Below, in pieces: positions 23,131 through 34,682 of a stretch of DNA of 64,000 nucleotides. The DNA is from Ulva prolifera (lineage: Eukaryota > Chlorophyta > Ulvophyceae > Ulvales > Ulvaceae). The notes below the pieces were generated by a model. The model was not told where the DNA came from and did not search any database. It saw only the letters and a program-made list of their open reading frames with translations. The DNA lies in the NCBI GenBank assembly GCA_023078555.1, contig CM041197.1:10102552-10166551 (forward strand), written 5' to 3'. The translations under genes and the position numbers were made by a program. Position 1 is the first letter of the stretch; every line of letters begins with the position of its first letter.

Positions 23131-23827
23131 AACCCCGCTCCCAGGCACCGGGACAGCGGGGCTTGGGCCGGTCGGGCTGCGTGATCGGTACGCCAGCTGA
23201 TGCAGTGAAACCCGGGCTGGAGTGCACGCCTGCGCTTCGGCTCTTGAGCAAGCCCAATCAGGGCAGTAACAACAATACACCGCTTGGGTACCGGTACCCA
23301 AGCGAGCCACCTCGAGCTCGCGACCGCGGGCATTGCAATGCACAGACATGTACATGTCTGTGATGCACCATCTCGAGCTCCAGCTCCAAACAGCGCTTGC
23401 TAATTAATATGACGCAACAAACACGGTCACAGCCGCATCGCTGCCCGCTACCGCGGAGGCGAAGATACTCATCGCCCTACCCTTGCTGCTCGGACGAAGA
23501 ATGCATGGCAGCAGGTGGTATATGCATGCATGACGCGGCAGTGACCTGCGCTTCAGGTGCGGACTGGCACAGCTGCAGTGTTCCCGCGAGGCGGAATCGG
23601 AGCTGCTGAAACGGTTGCTAAGTTTACGTCTGCTAGCAGTGCTCTTGAGATGCTGTGACGTGTTTGCGTCTGAAGTGCGCATATGACCTGACCGGCGGAC
23701 ATGCTTGTTACGTGAGGCTTCAAAAACATACAGCAGCAACGCGTCCAGGCGCTCGAACATCACTGCTCTACTGACACTTCAACGCGTCTGTGCACCTATC
23801 CTGAACGAACCCGTGCCAGTTGTCAGT

Positions 23828-26800
23828 ATGCGTCGAGGAGGAGGGAGCGCAGGATCGCTCGTCGGGGTCGGAATCATCGCCGTGGCAGGCACGATTGCAT
23901 GGCATGGCGTGAAGAATGTAGGTATAGTTTTGCAAGCTCAACGCGAGATTCAGAAGGTGAGCTGCTTGGCATGCGTATCGGTGACGTGCTTCCGGATGCG
24001 TGTAGGAAACGCTGCCCGCCGGGAATCTCCTACGATCAGCCGTGAGGATACCGCAATTTATAAACACAATTATGACGTAGCCCCTGCACGTCCATTGTAC
24101 GATTGCGCGGGGGAAGGGCCAAGCGAGCCGTGCTGTGTCACACATGTGTCGTTTGACAGCACCTCCACCTCGATGACCCAAGAAACTGTGTGTCACCTAC
24201 TATGTGAGCATTTCTATTTAATGCACAATGTTGTCAATGTAGCTCCGAAAGGCTCTCGCAGTGTCATCGACTACCTCGAAGTGCATCACCGACAGCATGC
24301 TCCGCCAAATGTTCCGAGGTCTTGAAGGCGATACCGAGAATTCCACCTTGCTGATGCTTCCGTCCTGGCTGCCTTCGCTTCCGTCAGGCGAAGAATCCGG
24401 CGCCGTCCTCGCTGTTGACTTCGGAGGGACATCCTTTAGAGTCATGCAAGCGGTCCTGGGGACAGAGCTGGGAGACGTGGTGCGCCTTCTCCTGGTCAGT
24501 AAATTGTGCGACTTTCATGCCTCACGACTGAAGTGAAACAATTGATGGCTGCTGAGCTCTGCTTAGCTCTCAGTGCGCTATGTATGTGCTTGCCCGCTTG
24601 CATCCGCCACCAGGTCAAACTGCTTCTGCACTGCACACTGGCGTCCGTGTCCCAGGAGCAGGAGTACTCCCTTGGGCTAGTATCAGGAGAATGCGCCACA
24701 CAGGCATGCAGCTTCGAAGAGTGACACACCCCCGCCTCCTGCACAGTGCATCTTACGTCAGCAGAACAGACCGACAGGGGCGCTGATTCCGTGCTGATTC
24801 CGTGCGGGCTGAGCCGTCCATGATATGTCATGTTGACACAGGTCGCCACAGCTCGTGCCGTAGCGTTACAGAACACTAGGACAGACTGCAAAGCGTTGAC
24901 GCTAAGCTCCCTCGCACAGTGCAGCTGCTTCCAGTGCCGTCTCAGACACGATGCAGCACGACCACTGCAGCACCTCCGCCATCCAAACAACCTCCGCTGC
25001 TGCTTGTCTACGCCATCCACACGCCATCCAAACGTTCCAGTGTGCATTCAGGATCTCATTCAGGATCTCATCCGCCTGCAACGCGTCAATAGACATGCAC
25101 ACTTGTCGTGCACAATGGCAGCAGTCCACAGCATGTCCGCCGGAAGCCGCGAACCTCCATGCACATGCCTACCTTCCCTCTGCAAGCATAAGACAATGTC
25201 AGCAAAGCAGTCACTTTAGAAATCCCTGACTGCGTCGGCTGATTTTAATATGAATCAGGTGCATGCCAACCCGCGACCACACCACGGCCACCTCCCCCAG
25301 CCGTGCGTGGACTATTTGCATAAAGTCCATGCATGCGAGCCTGGAAAACCACGCTGTGGCCACCTGAATAGCTGTGTGCTGCTGAGCAGAAGCTGGTGTC
25401 CTCAACGGAGATCGACATCCCGTCAGCCATCTACACCGGCTCCGTTGCGGACCTCTACGGATTCATCGCCGCCGAGGTCGTCGCCTTTGCCCGCGACCGC
25501 GGCATCGCCATGGCCCCCGCCGGCCCCGACTCGGCCCCTCGCTCCAGCCTCGGTGACGGCTCCAGCCCGGGCGCGGACACCGCCGACACCCCCGCGCCCT
25601 CCCCCGCCCCCGCCGCAGACTCGCCGTCCGCCGCCGGCGACGGGAGCGGTGACGCGCAGGCACGTGCACTGGAGCGCGGAGGCAGCACGGAAGATCCAGA
25701 GGTGGCTGCGGCGGACGGCCTCGGGGACTGGGCAAACGTGGAGGCGGACCGCGGCGGCGGAGGCGCGGAGGCCGGCGATGGCACCTTCTTCCCACCTCTC
25801 GGCTTCTGCTTCAGCTTCCCAATGGTGCAGAGTGGCCTCACGGCGTGCGCTCCTCCCGCTCCCGCCCCGGCCCGCACTTACTCTCGAGCGCGCTGTGCTG
25901 TAGCGAATCTCCCGTCCGCCGCGGCCGAGACAGTTCCCGTTTCTGCGCGATGCAGCTGATGTTCGCGCTAGCTAGTGCAGCCGTTGGCGTTTCAGCCTAA
26001 TCCCCCCCCCCCCCCTTCTCCAAAGGGACATTCATGCGTTCAGACTCCAGATGCATCGGGGGGTATTGTTGCTGGCAGCAGTATCAACGTCCTGCAGGGC
26101 GCTGCAGTATCTCGAGATATGACACGGCAGGCTGACCCCTGCCTGCCACGAGTACAGCAGTCTCCCGCCTGCGGTTCCGTGCTGTTCGCAGCGGCTGCGA
26201 ACTAGCCTCCCCTCCCCACGTCCTTGCAGCCCCCTTCAGAAGTCATGCCCTTACTAACTCTCAAAACTCGACCACGTGATCATCTACTAGCTTGCAACGT
26301 ACTTGGCACTGCCAATTTAGCAGAGAGCCAGTACACGAACACCGATGCCATCATGCACAGCGCCTCTGTGAATCTTCACAGCCGCGCGCGGCTGCAGGGG
26401 GAAACTAGTGCGGTGGACAAAGGGCTTCGACATCGGCGACGGCATCGGCAGCGACCCCGCGGCGAGCCTGACGCGCGCGCTACGCCACGCCGGCTGGGCG
26501 GGCGGCGTCGCCGCGCTGCTCAACGACGGCATCGCAATCTTCGGCGCCGCGCGGTACCGCCACCCCCGCACCGCCGTCTCCATGATCCTCGGCACCGGTG
26601 TGCCGCCCCCTGCATGCGTGTTGTCGTTGGGACGCACATTCTATGATCTCAGGCCTGCGTTGTGGCTCTGAAACGGCGCCCCCCTGCATGCGTGTTGTCG
26701 TTCGGACGCACATGCTATGATCTCAGGCCTATGTTGTGGCTCTCGTACGGCGCCCCCCTGCATGCGTGTCGCCGTGCAGACACAGGCGACCAGGTGGTGT

Positions 26801-27364
26801 TCTTCTACGCGCTCAAGTAGCTTGTACGCTAGGCCCCACTGCCCAGACCCGGGATTCACTGCTCGCATGGTCAATGCGCATAGCTTGGGACAGGGTGTCG
26901 TCACCAGACGCGCACACCTTTTGAGTGTTTGCACCTCCCCTTCTCTTATCATGTGTGATCTGGTCACTGGGCCGTTGCAGGCACTGGCGCTCATGCATGC
27001 AGGCACCAACGCGGCGTACGTGGAGAGGATCTCCAACATCCCCTCCATGGGCCAGCCCGATGCGCCCGCCGAAGCAGAGACGGTCGTGAACACCGAGTGG
27101 GGCGCGTTCTCGTGCGCGGCCATCCCGCGGTGCGCCGCCGACGCCGCGCTCGACGCCGACTCGGTGCGGCCCGGCGCGCAGCCCTTCGAGAAGCTCGTGT
27201 CGGGCATGTACCTCCCGGAGATCGTGCGCAGGTGCGTCGCGACACGGCGCTGTGCTCTGCCTTGTCTTTTCTTTATCGGCGTGGAGCGGCTGCACCACCT
27301 CCGGTCTCGGCCACGCCACCACGGATGCACTGCGTGAGGTGCTGCTGCTTGTCTCGTGGGGTGT

Positions 27365-27443
<79 letters not shown>

Positions 27444-28943
27444 CGCGTGCGCGTGCGCGTGTGCATGTGCGTGTGTGTGTGTGTGTGCGTGTGCGGTGCT
27501 CATGCTTGGTCGCCCCGGCAGTGCATGATGGTCAGGCGCGGTGCCATATCGCATGCATGCAATGACAACCGTCTGGGGCTTGATTTGTAAACACTTTCGC
27601 CGGTACACATCAGCGGCGTGCCCATGACCGCAGGGCTGGGCAGGGGCCAACGCAGGCGTGCAATGCATGCCGTGTGGAGAATGGGTCCTCCGACCTGCTG
27701 ACGCTCATGATCGCAGCCACTGCGCCGCTGTACCTTGCCAGGCGCGCTGACAGCGGCGGCGGCGGTGCAGGGCGTTCCTGACGGTGGTGAAGCGGGCGGG
27801 CCTGCTCACGCCGGCGACGTGGGGCCGCCTCGCGGTTCCAAACTCGCTGACGGGGCCGCAGATCGCGGCGGCCGACGACGACGACTCGGTGGCACAGGGG
27901 GGCACCGCGGCTGTGCTCATGCATGCGCTCGGCATGCGCCGCATGCACTGCACGCTGCTCACGTGCTGGACCGTGCGCCCCTGCCTCATTTTCATCTCAT
28001 GAACATCTCTGCGATCTTCCCCTGCGACTAGCCTGTTGAGTGTCGTCAATCGAGCTGGTTAGTAGCGGCTGTGACAGTTGTCGTGGCAAGGGCGGCACAA
28101 CGTCTTCCACCAGCACCCAAAACCCTGCGTCGCCGTCAGCGGTGACAATGACACACAACCTCCACCTGCCCGCGCGCCTCAGCCACAACCACTTCCTCCA
28201 CATGCCACGTACAGCCGCCACCATGTCCCACTGCGGCGGCACTCCAATGCCCAGTCCAGCCGGGCCTGCCCACTGGACTCACTCTGATCACATGCTCAAA
28301 CCCAGGTGGACTCCTCTTGTGAAGTACAGCCGCGACGATGACCGCCTCGAGCGAGGCACGTTGTCTGACTCATACGCACGCACATCAGTCCAGGCGATGC
28401 GGGGCCGGCAGACACCACAGGAAAGACCCACCTTGATGCATGTCACACACCTCCAGGGGCCATCTGCGACATGGATCTCCAGAATCAAACCGAACGAAAG
28501 TTTTCAAGAGACTAAATCTGTTCTTCTTTTTCGTGTGAGTCTGGTGGACCTCTGCTTGTGAGGGATAGGCCTGTGGTGTGCAGCTGAAGCAGGTGATCGC
28601 GGCGGTCGTGGAGCGCGCGGCGCGCGTCCTCGCCGCCGGGCTCACCGCGCTCCTCCTCAAGGTCGGCGCCCCGCAGCGCGGCGGCACCTTCGCCCTCGCC
28701 GCCGACGGCTCCGTCTACCACAAGTACACCGCGCTCCGCCGCCGCCTGCACGGCGCCCTCGCGGAGGCCCTCGGGCCGCACGGCGGCGCGCTCGAGGGCT
28801 CCGACGCGCCGCCGCCGACGCTCGAGGCCGCGCGGCCCCGCAACGTCCTCTTCCAGGTGGAGTGCGTCGCGTGCGACGGGGGGTCGTGCTTCGGGGCTGC
28901 CGTGGTTGCGGCCTCCCAGGGCCCGAGCCTCGCGGTCGCGTAG
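23828..28943 (+). CDS. Hexokinase, membrane-anchored type
   Basis: Phosphorylates hexoses with ATP at the entry to glycolysis. Seven exons: 23828..23956, 24243..24479, 25390..25844, 26398..26597, 27003..27231, 27771..27912, 28584..28943; 583 residues, phases closing. Residues 12-30 are a hydrophobic anchor like that of plant type B hexokinases at the mitochondrial surface. Motifs: [10 protein letters not shown] (101-110, phosphate loop), LGFCFSFP (259-266) and [10 protein letters not shown] (275-284), which together are the hexokinase signature split by intron 3, LLNDGIAI with catalytic Asp 317 (the family usually has NDT), [12 protein letters not shown], and VNTEWGAFS (368-377). An Ala/Pro/Ser/Gly/Asp-rich insertion of about 95 residues (161-255) replaces a normally short loop. 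The exon 6 donor (GCT|GTGCTC) is chosen by phase. Introns contain a 74-bp tandem repeat and a long TG microsatellite. Confidence 0.95.
26002..26015. repeat. Poly-C tract, 14 bases
   Basis: Uninterrupted C run in hexokinase intron 3. Confidence 0.9.
26598..26785 (+). repeat. 74-bp tandem repeat starting at a 5' splice site
   Basis: The segment CCCCCTGCATGCGTG recurs with its TGCATG at 26611, 26685 and 26759, exactly 74 bases apart. The first two units match over nearly their whole length, including GATCTCAGGCCT-TGTTGTGGCTCT; the third is partial. The array begins at the donor of hexokinase intron 4. Confidence 0.9.
27359..27495 (+). repeat. (TG)n microsatellite
   Basis: Nearly pure TG repeat with some CG interruptions, inside hexokinase intron 5. 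It generates spurious Cys-Val and His-Thr frames on the two strands. Confidence 0.97.
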
Positions 28944-31430
28944 CGTGTACGGCCCGTGTACGTCCCCGCCATGCATGCACGCATGCGTAGATACTCGAAT
29001 TGAAGCCGATTGAGCGGCGAAATTGCCACGAGGCGTACGTGCAATGTGCGGGTGCGAAGCGGCCGGCGCGCACGGGGAGAGGGTGGCTTCGGCGGCCGCC
29101 CTCAGGCGCAGGACCCCCCACGCATGGGCATGAGCGCGTAGCGGCCCACGGCAGGCGGCCGTGGGGTTTACGGTGGGGTGCTGCATGATGGCACTGGAGC
29201 TGACTGACATCGCCGTGCACAGTGAGACGTGACAGCGCTGTATCTGCCCACACCGCAGTGCTCCTCAGGCTGGGCTTGCTGCCGGGCGGCGCACTGTGCA
29301 GAGGCTGCGGCCTGGGACCGCCGCACCGAGTGGTAGCATTGCGTGTGCGGACTGTGCTGGGTAGCGGCCGTGTGAATGTGACGTGCCGGCAGAGTCCACA
29401 TGGTGGCGGTCGACCAGACGGTGTGCATGGCAAAGGTCAGCAGGTGGCCGCTCGTTCGGATAGCAATCCTCTTGGGCTGCTATCCAGGTGCAGTCCGCAG
29501 TGGCGGCTGTGGATTCACCACTGCAGCGCCCATTGTGATGTGGGCGTAGATCGTGCTTCACCCTGTCGGTGACTTGCCATGGAGTTGGCGGTCAGAGGGG
29601 CCGGCCGCGCCCTCAGGCTTAAGGCCCAAGTGATGCACCATGTCACCGGGGCAATGTGGCGTCCTCCTGAGCCTATGAATGCGCAGCAGCCTCATTGGGC
29701 GATGCTTGTGAGCCCTGTAGATGGCAGCAGCAGCAGGAGGCATGCCTGGCTGACTGTTCCAATGGCCTAGCACTGCTCCACGGTCAACTTGGCTGCATGT
29801 CCGCAGCAGCGCCGTCGGCTGTGTGTCGCTGACAGCTTGTGCAGTCCTGATTGTGGTACAAAGACAGAGTCGGAGAGGCAGGTAGCAAGGCAGGATCCAC
29901 GGCCGCACGTGTCCGGCAGAGACGATATCTGCCGACACGCATGCCCGGGCCAGGCCTGGTTACGCATGGAGCCTAGAGATGGAACCGTAGTGAATGTGTA
30001 AGGCATCAAATGACCAGCAGACGTGGCAAACACTGCAGCAGGACGCCTCGCCTCCACTGGTGGCAGACCCATGCCACAGCTGCAGGGCTGATCCTGCCTT
30101 GCGACGCTGTTAGCAGGCTGAGTAGATAGCATCGTCGTGTTGGAAAGTCTGCATGGTCAGATGTGGCTCTAGTCCCAGACAACACTGCTTCCGTACAAAA
30201 GTCTCTTCCGAGTGTATCCTCGATCAGCGAGCCAGTCCACCGGAGCAGCTGTGCATTGCAGCATGCCATGGCTCATTCCGAATTCGTGAGCACGGGTATG
30301 CAAGTACTATCTCAGAGATATTTACTACTACCTACGCCGTCTGTGACTGTGATTTTGACTGTGTGAGCAGCACCCAGATGACGGACAGAGATGCTGCAGC
30401 CATGCGAGGTTTCCTGGACATGTTCGGGCGATGTCGGCATCATCGACAAGTGCTTGATAGGAATGATCACATGAACATGCATACTTCTGATGAATGTGGC
30501 GGGGGTAGTGAAACTTGATCGCGGGCAGAAGGCCAGAGTACAGAGGTAGCTCAGCCTAGGTGCACCTACAAATCACTGTATACACCCAATCGAGAGCAAG
30601 CAATCACTTTCATTTGCGTCAAGTATGTCAGTTTTCAGCGTAGCGGGAGGTCACTTTCGTGCAGGTCCTTATTCAAGCTGTGCTGTTGATATTGCCTCAT
30701 GCGGTGATGCTTGTTTCAGCGACAGCATCTCTGAAATCAGTTTTCACAACACAAGCACGAGGCCTATATTTTTCCTGGGAGCTCATTGGTTTTGAAGGCG
30801 GAATATTGATCACTGTGGTGGAGTGGCGACTCAGCAGCTCGCATGGCCCACACCGGCATCCCACGTTACGGACGACCTTGGCAGACACAGACATGCAGAC
30901 GCGCAGATGCCAATACACCAACATGAAAGCACCTACATTCTGGGTCAGTGAAGTCACTTGAGCCAGTGAAGTCGCCGATCATGATCACATGAACACTACG
31001 AACCTGTGGTCCTGCCCGCCCAAGAAAGGATACTGAAAACGCAGCCCCACCGAGCTGACATCGTGTGGTTTCCGGCATCATCTCACTTGGTATCATGCTG
31101 CTCATGGTGTGAAGGTACGCGATTTCCGTGGTGGATGTGCCCTGTTCGTTACACGGCTACACGTTGCGGCACAACCGCACGTGCTTGGCCCTTTCGCCAC
31201 CTCAATCTCTTCTCCGGGAACAGCTCAGAGTCGCCGATAGACCGATGCCACACTACACATGAATGCCGAGCATCTTGCATCAACACCATTCTATTTCTGA
31301 CACAAGTTGTACGATCATAGCTTGCAGTGGCCAATCAGTGGTGTTAACCGCACATTCGTGCTTGGACGTTCCCTGCTTTCTAAACACTCTTGATCGATCA
31401 CTCAATACATCCGTTGAATAGCACTGTAAC
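28944..31430. other. No clear gene
   Basis: No domain recognised. One possible plus-strand exon follows a good acceptor (TTTCGTGCAG at 30663): it starts VLIQAVLLILPHAVMLVSAT and is hydrophobic, but no partner exon was found. The end should contain the promoter of the PsbP-like gene. Confidence 0.4.
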
Positions 31431-33223
31431 ATGTCGTCCGCTGTGTGCAGCCATACTGTGGCCGCGTGGAACCGCAAGCCAGTCTCCAGTACGGACCACG
31501 AGTTCTACATGCCGCACATCAAACAGTAAAAGCATGATTTGACAAGGATTATGTTGCCGAATCTCTGCATTCTTTTAAGTCTATTTATTATATGGCGTGC
31601 TGTTTATAGGTGCCAGATGCACCCAAATCAAGTGTCGGAGCGCGCGGCACGATGGTGCAGCTGAGACCACCTCGGCTGCCGCGGTAGATCGCAGAAATCT
31701 TCTGATTCTTTCTACAGCTTCAGCTGTTACTGGCCTAAATGGACTGGCACTACCTGCCTTTGCGGACACAGAGAAGTACAAGGATCCCGAGGATGGCTTC
31801 GCTGTGACAGTGCCAGCAGCCTGGAGCTACGCCGTTCCAACGGAGCCGTACGACCGTTTCAGGTTTGCATGAAAGGCTTTGTGCCATGCCGTTGTGTATG
31901 TTATTTCACCTCACTGGTCAAGATCCACAGTCGATGTGTCTCCATGCACCGACGGTCGTTCGCGTTCACAAGGCATTGCAACCTGCGTTGCATGCACAAT
32001 TAAAACAGGCGTTTTCATTGCGTGTGCGCTCTGGTGCGAACCGCTGCCACGCGGGCGTGCCTGTGCCTTGCCTCCAGTTGCTGTGGAGAGAATCACCCAT
32101 GCTGCAGGGCGGGAGTTTCCACCAAGCGGACTCTCGCTTGGTTCCCGGAGAGCGGCACGGACGTGAATGTCACAATGGTGATCACCACTCCCGGAGCAGA
32201 CTACACCTCTCTCAAGTCCTTTGGCACAGCTCAGGACTTTGGAGCTAACCTTGTCACTTCCATGGACCGCTCATTTCTGCTGAAAAAGGGCAAGCCTTTG
32301 ACAGACGAGGTGCGCAATGGCTCCAACAAGACATCGCTCATGTGACCTGCCAGTGTATGGCAAAAAGCATCCTGACACTGCTTTTTGCGTGAGACAATTG
32401 CCATGCAATTGTGCGATGCCAATCCAGGCTACCCCACATGTGAGCCAACACCAGGGCCCCTTGCAGTCAACCACTTCATGCACGCCATATGAATGTGGCA
32501 TAAGACCTGCCTGTCTCGTGCAACAGTCGCCACACCAGCATACCACAGTCCACTCCGTGCTTGTGGTGGTTTGATTGCGTCCAGCGTGTCCATGCCCTGC
32601 TTGCAGTGCATGAACAAGCACACCCTCCACCCGTCCTGCAGTTCCTGCAGCTCTCGTGCGACCCTCCACGCCATCACAGCCACGCCACCGGCCTGAGACC
32701 ACGGCCGTTCAACGCGCTGCCTCGCACACAGTCCACCTCGCGTGCTGTGAATCGAACACAAAGCACCCCCACGAGGCCACCCCCCTCGATAAGTCCGAGG
32801 ATCTCAATAGAACAATTACAGCAGAAACAACGTGACGTGTAATACCACAAATCTCTGATCGTAAATACACTAGTCTCGGGGTACCGCGATTCAAATGCCT
32901 CCTCTGCAATCACCTATGCCACTGTCAGTCGACACAGTGCGAGCGGCACGCATTACCCCCGCCCTCCTCCGCTGCAGGTGCTGGTGGCGAAGCTCGTCAA
33001 CACCAAGACCGAGAACTCGTCTTACTACGTGGACTACACGGTGCAGCGCGGCACGCAGGCGCAGCGCCACCTCTACTCGCGCGTCGTCCTCGGCTTCAAC
33101 GGCCGCTTCCGCCGCCTCTACACCATCACCGCTCAGTGCCCCGAGAGCGCCTCCCGGGACACCAAGGACACCCTGCAGGGCATCGTCGCGTCCCTCAAGG
33201 TCGAGCGCCCGACCGCCATCTAG
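31431..33223 (+). CDS. PsbP-domain protein of the thylakoid lumen
   Basis: Four exons: 31431..31488, 31610..31862, 32108..32309, 32978..33223; 252 residues, phases closing. Residues 1-45 are a stromal transit peptide rich in Ser, Ala, Thr and Arg. A twin-arginine signal follows: RR at 47-48, a hydrophobic core LLILSTASAVTG, and cleavage after AFA (69-71), so the mature protein should reach the lumen by the Tat route. The mature part shows the PsbP pattern: Y-DPEDGFAVTVPAAW near the start, then TDVNVTMVITTPGADYTSLKSFG, LVTSMDRSF, YYVDYTVQ, RHLYSRVV-GFNGR-YT and a final SLKVER. PsbP relatives help assemble or stabilise photosystem II or NDH. At about 181 mature residues this fits a PsbP or a PsbP-domain (PPD/PPL) protein; I cannot say which. 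Exon 1 is short but its phase fits. Confidence 0.93.
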
Positions 33224-34682
33224 GCTCTGGTGGCCGTGGTGGCGCCGCGGTGCCTCTGGTGGCGGCCTAGCGCCAAACGTAATCAGCCGTACGCGTTTGT
33301 TTTCACCATGTGGTGTACGACTAGTAGCAACCTTGTTGCGCATGCCTCGAGGTGCGAGCTTGGCGAGGGAGCACCTGGTGGGCCCTAGCTCCAGCTGATG
33401 ATGTATGATTTCATGGCGAGGGAAGGTCCATTGGTCTGCGGAAACACATGGCTCATGCTGCTCTGATGGTGGTCCGTGGTGCGCCTTGCGTGCTGTCACA
33501 CGTAGCAGCCGCGGCGGTGTTGATGACGACGTCAAATGCTGCCGATCACTTGATCTACCACACAGGCGTGTGCTGTGTGACTGCAGTGGGCGAGGCTGCC
33601 GCAGTGGGGTGCCTTTGATGCCGTTTGCCAGCACGTGCCGATGCTTGCTGATACATGACTTCCCTGAGCCAACATCTGGCTGTGGTTGCACGAGAGTATG
33701 CTTGGCTCGCTAGTTAATAAGGGTGTTCGCCTGGAGCATCCGAGATTGTGTAAGCGTGTGTTCGGTCGTGGTGATGGTGCTGCACACTGCCAAGCCTGAA
33801 TTCAGCTGCTATCTCAGCCAGAGTGCATCATGCTGGAACTTCAGACCACTGCAGTGATTCCGGCTAGTAGACCGGGAGATATCAAGGTCGATTGAAAATG
33901 TGGCTGCCCACATTCGAACTCACTTGGTTGAGCATATTAGTGCATATGACCACAGCCCAGGAGTCGCCCAGTCAAGCAAAGGCGCCCAATCCATAGCACC
34001 ACTGTTGACACAATTACACGATGTCAGCAAGGAATGTCTGGCGGTACAACTAGCTGAGCACATCGGGCCACTGGGTGTCTGGCGCCGGACCGTTTACAGA
34101 GGCTACCAACAAAAGCTGCTCTCCAGCAAATGCTGCATGTCCACCCTGCAAACTCACAAGGCATTTACGGCTGCTGCGAAAGCATCTCATGTGCATGCAT
34201 GCGCAATGTGTCAGGTGATTCAAGCAATCGAGTGATCGGCAGCAGACTCCTCCAAGGCAGCCACCCGTTTCGCCGGCCTCTTCCGCAATGACCACCTGGA
34301 GGCAGAAGCTCCTCAGCGCATGGCGCATGCACCAGACCGTGCCATCTAGCAGCTTGCTCTGCCGCACGCGGCGCAGATGGTACCCGGGAAGCCTCCGCCA
34401 TCCATGCCTGCAGGCCTCCGAACCACAAAAGTCCTCCCACACCCATCATTCCGCACACATCATCGCCTACGAACACACCAGCCTGAGCACCGTGCAACCA
34501 GCTAATCTCACATGCGGGCCACATGCATGACCCTTGCAGCTGGCTACAGCTCTCACCCCGGAACTCAGTACCATGCACACACTTCTTCTTTTCGCAGCTC
34601 AGCTCAGCCTTCAGGGCTGCAACAATCGTACGGCCCTGTACTTCCCTATCATCGGAGACACGTCGCCATGCATGCATGCAGC
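33224..34682. other. No clear gene
   Basis: Presumed 3' flanks of the two converging genes. No domain or repeat recognised. Confidence 0.4.

Larger units (their letters stand above)
20269..23827. other. No clear gene; transposon and fold-back repeats
   Basis: No supported coding region. Contains a 549-bp hAT-type element (21650-22198), fold-back repeat copies A-C and a poly-C tract (22556-22577). The last part should hold the hexokinase promoter; I see no distinctive motif. Confidence 0.5.

Noticed and set aside
26813-27668. Frames rich in His-Thr or Cys-Val
   Set aside because: They are translations of the TG microsatellite in hexokinase intron 5.
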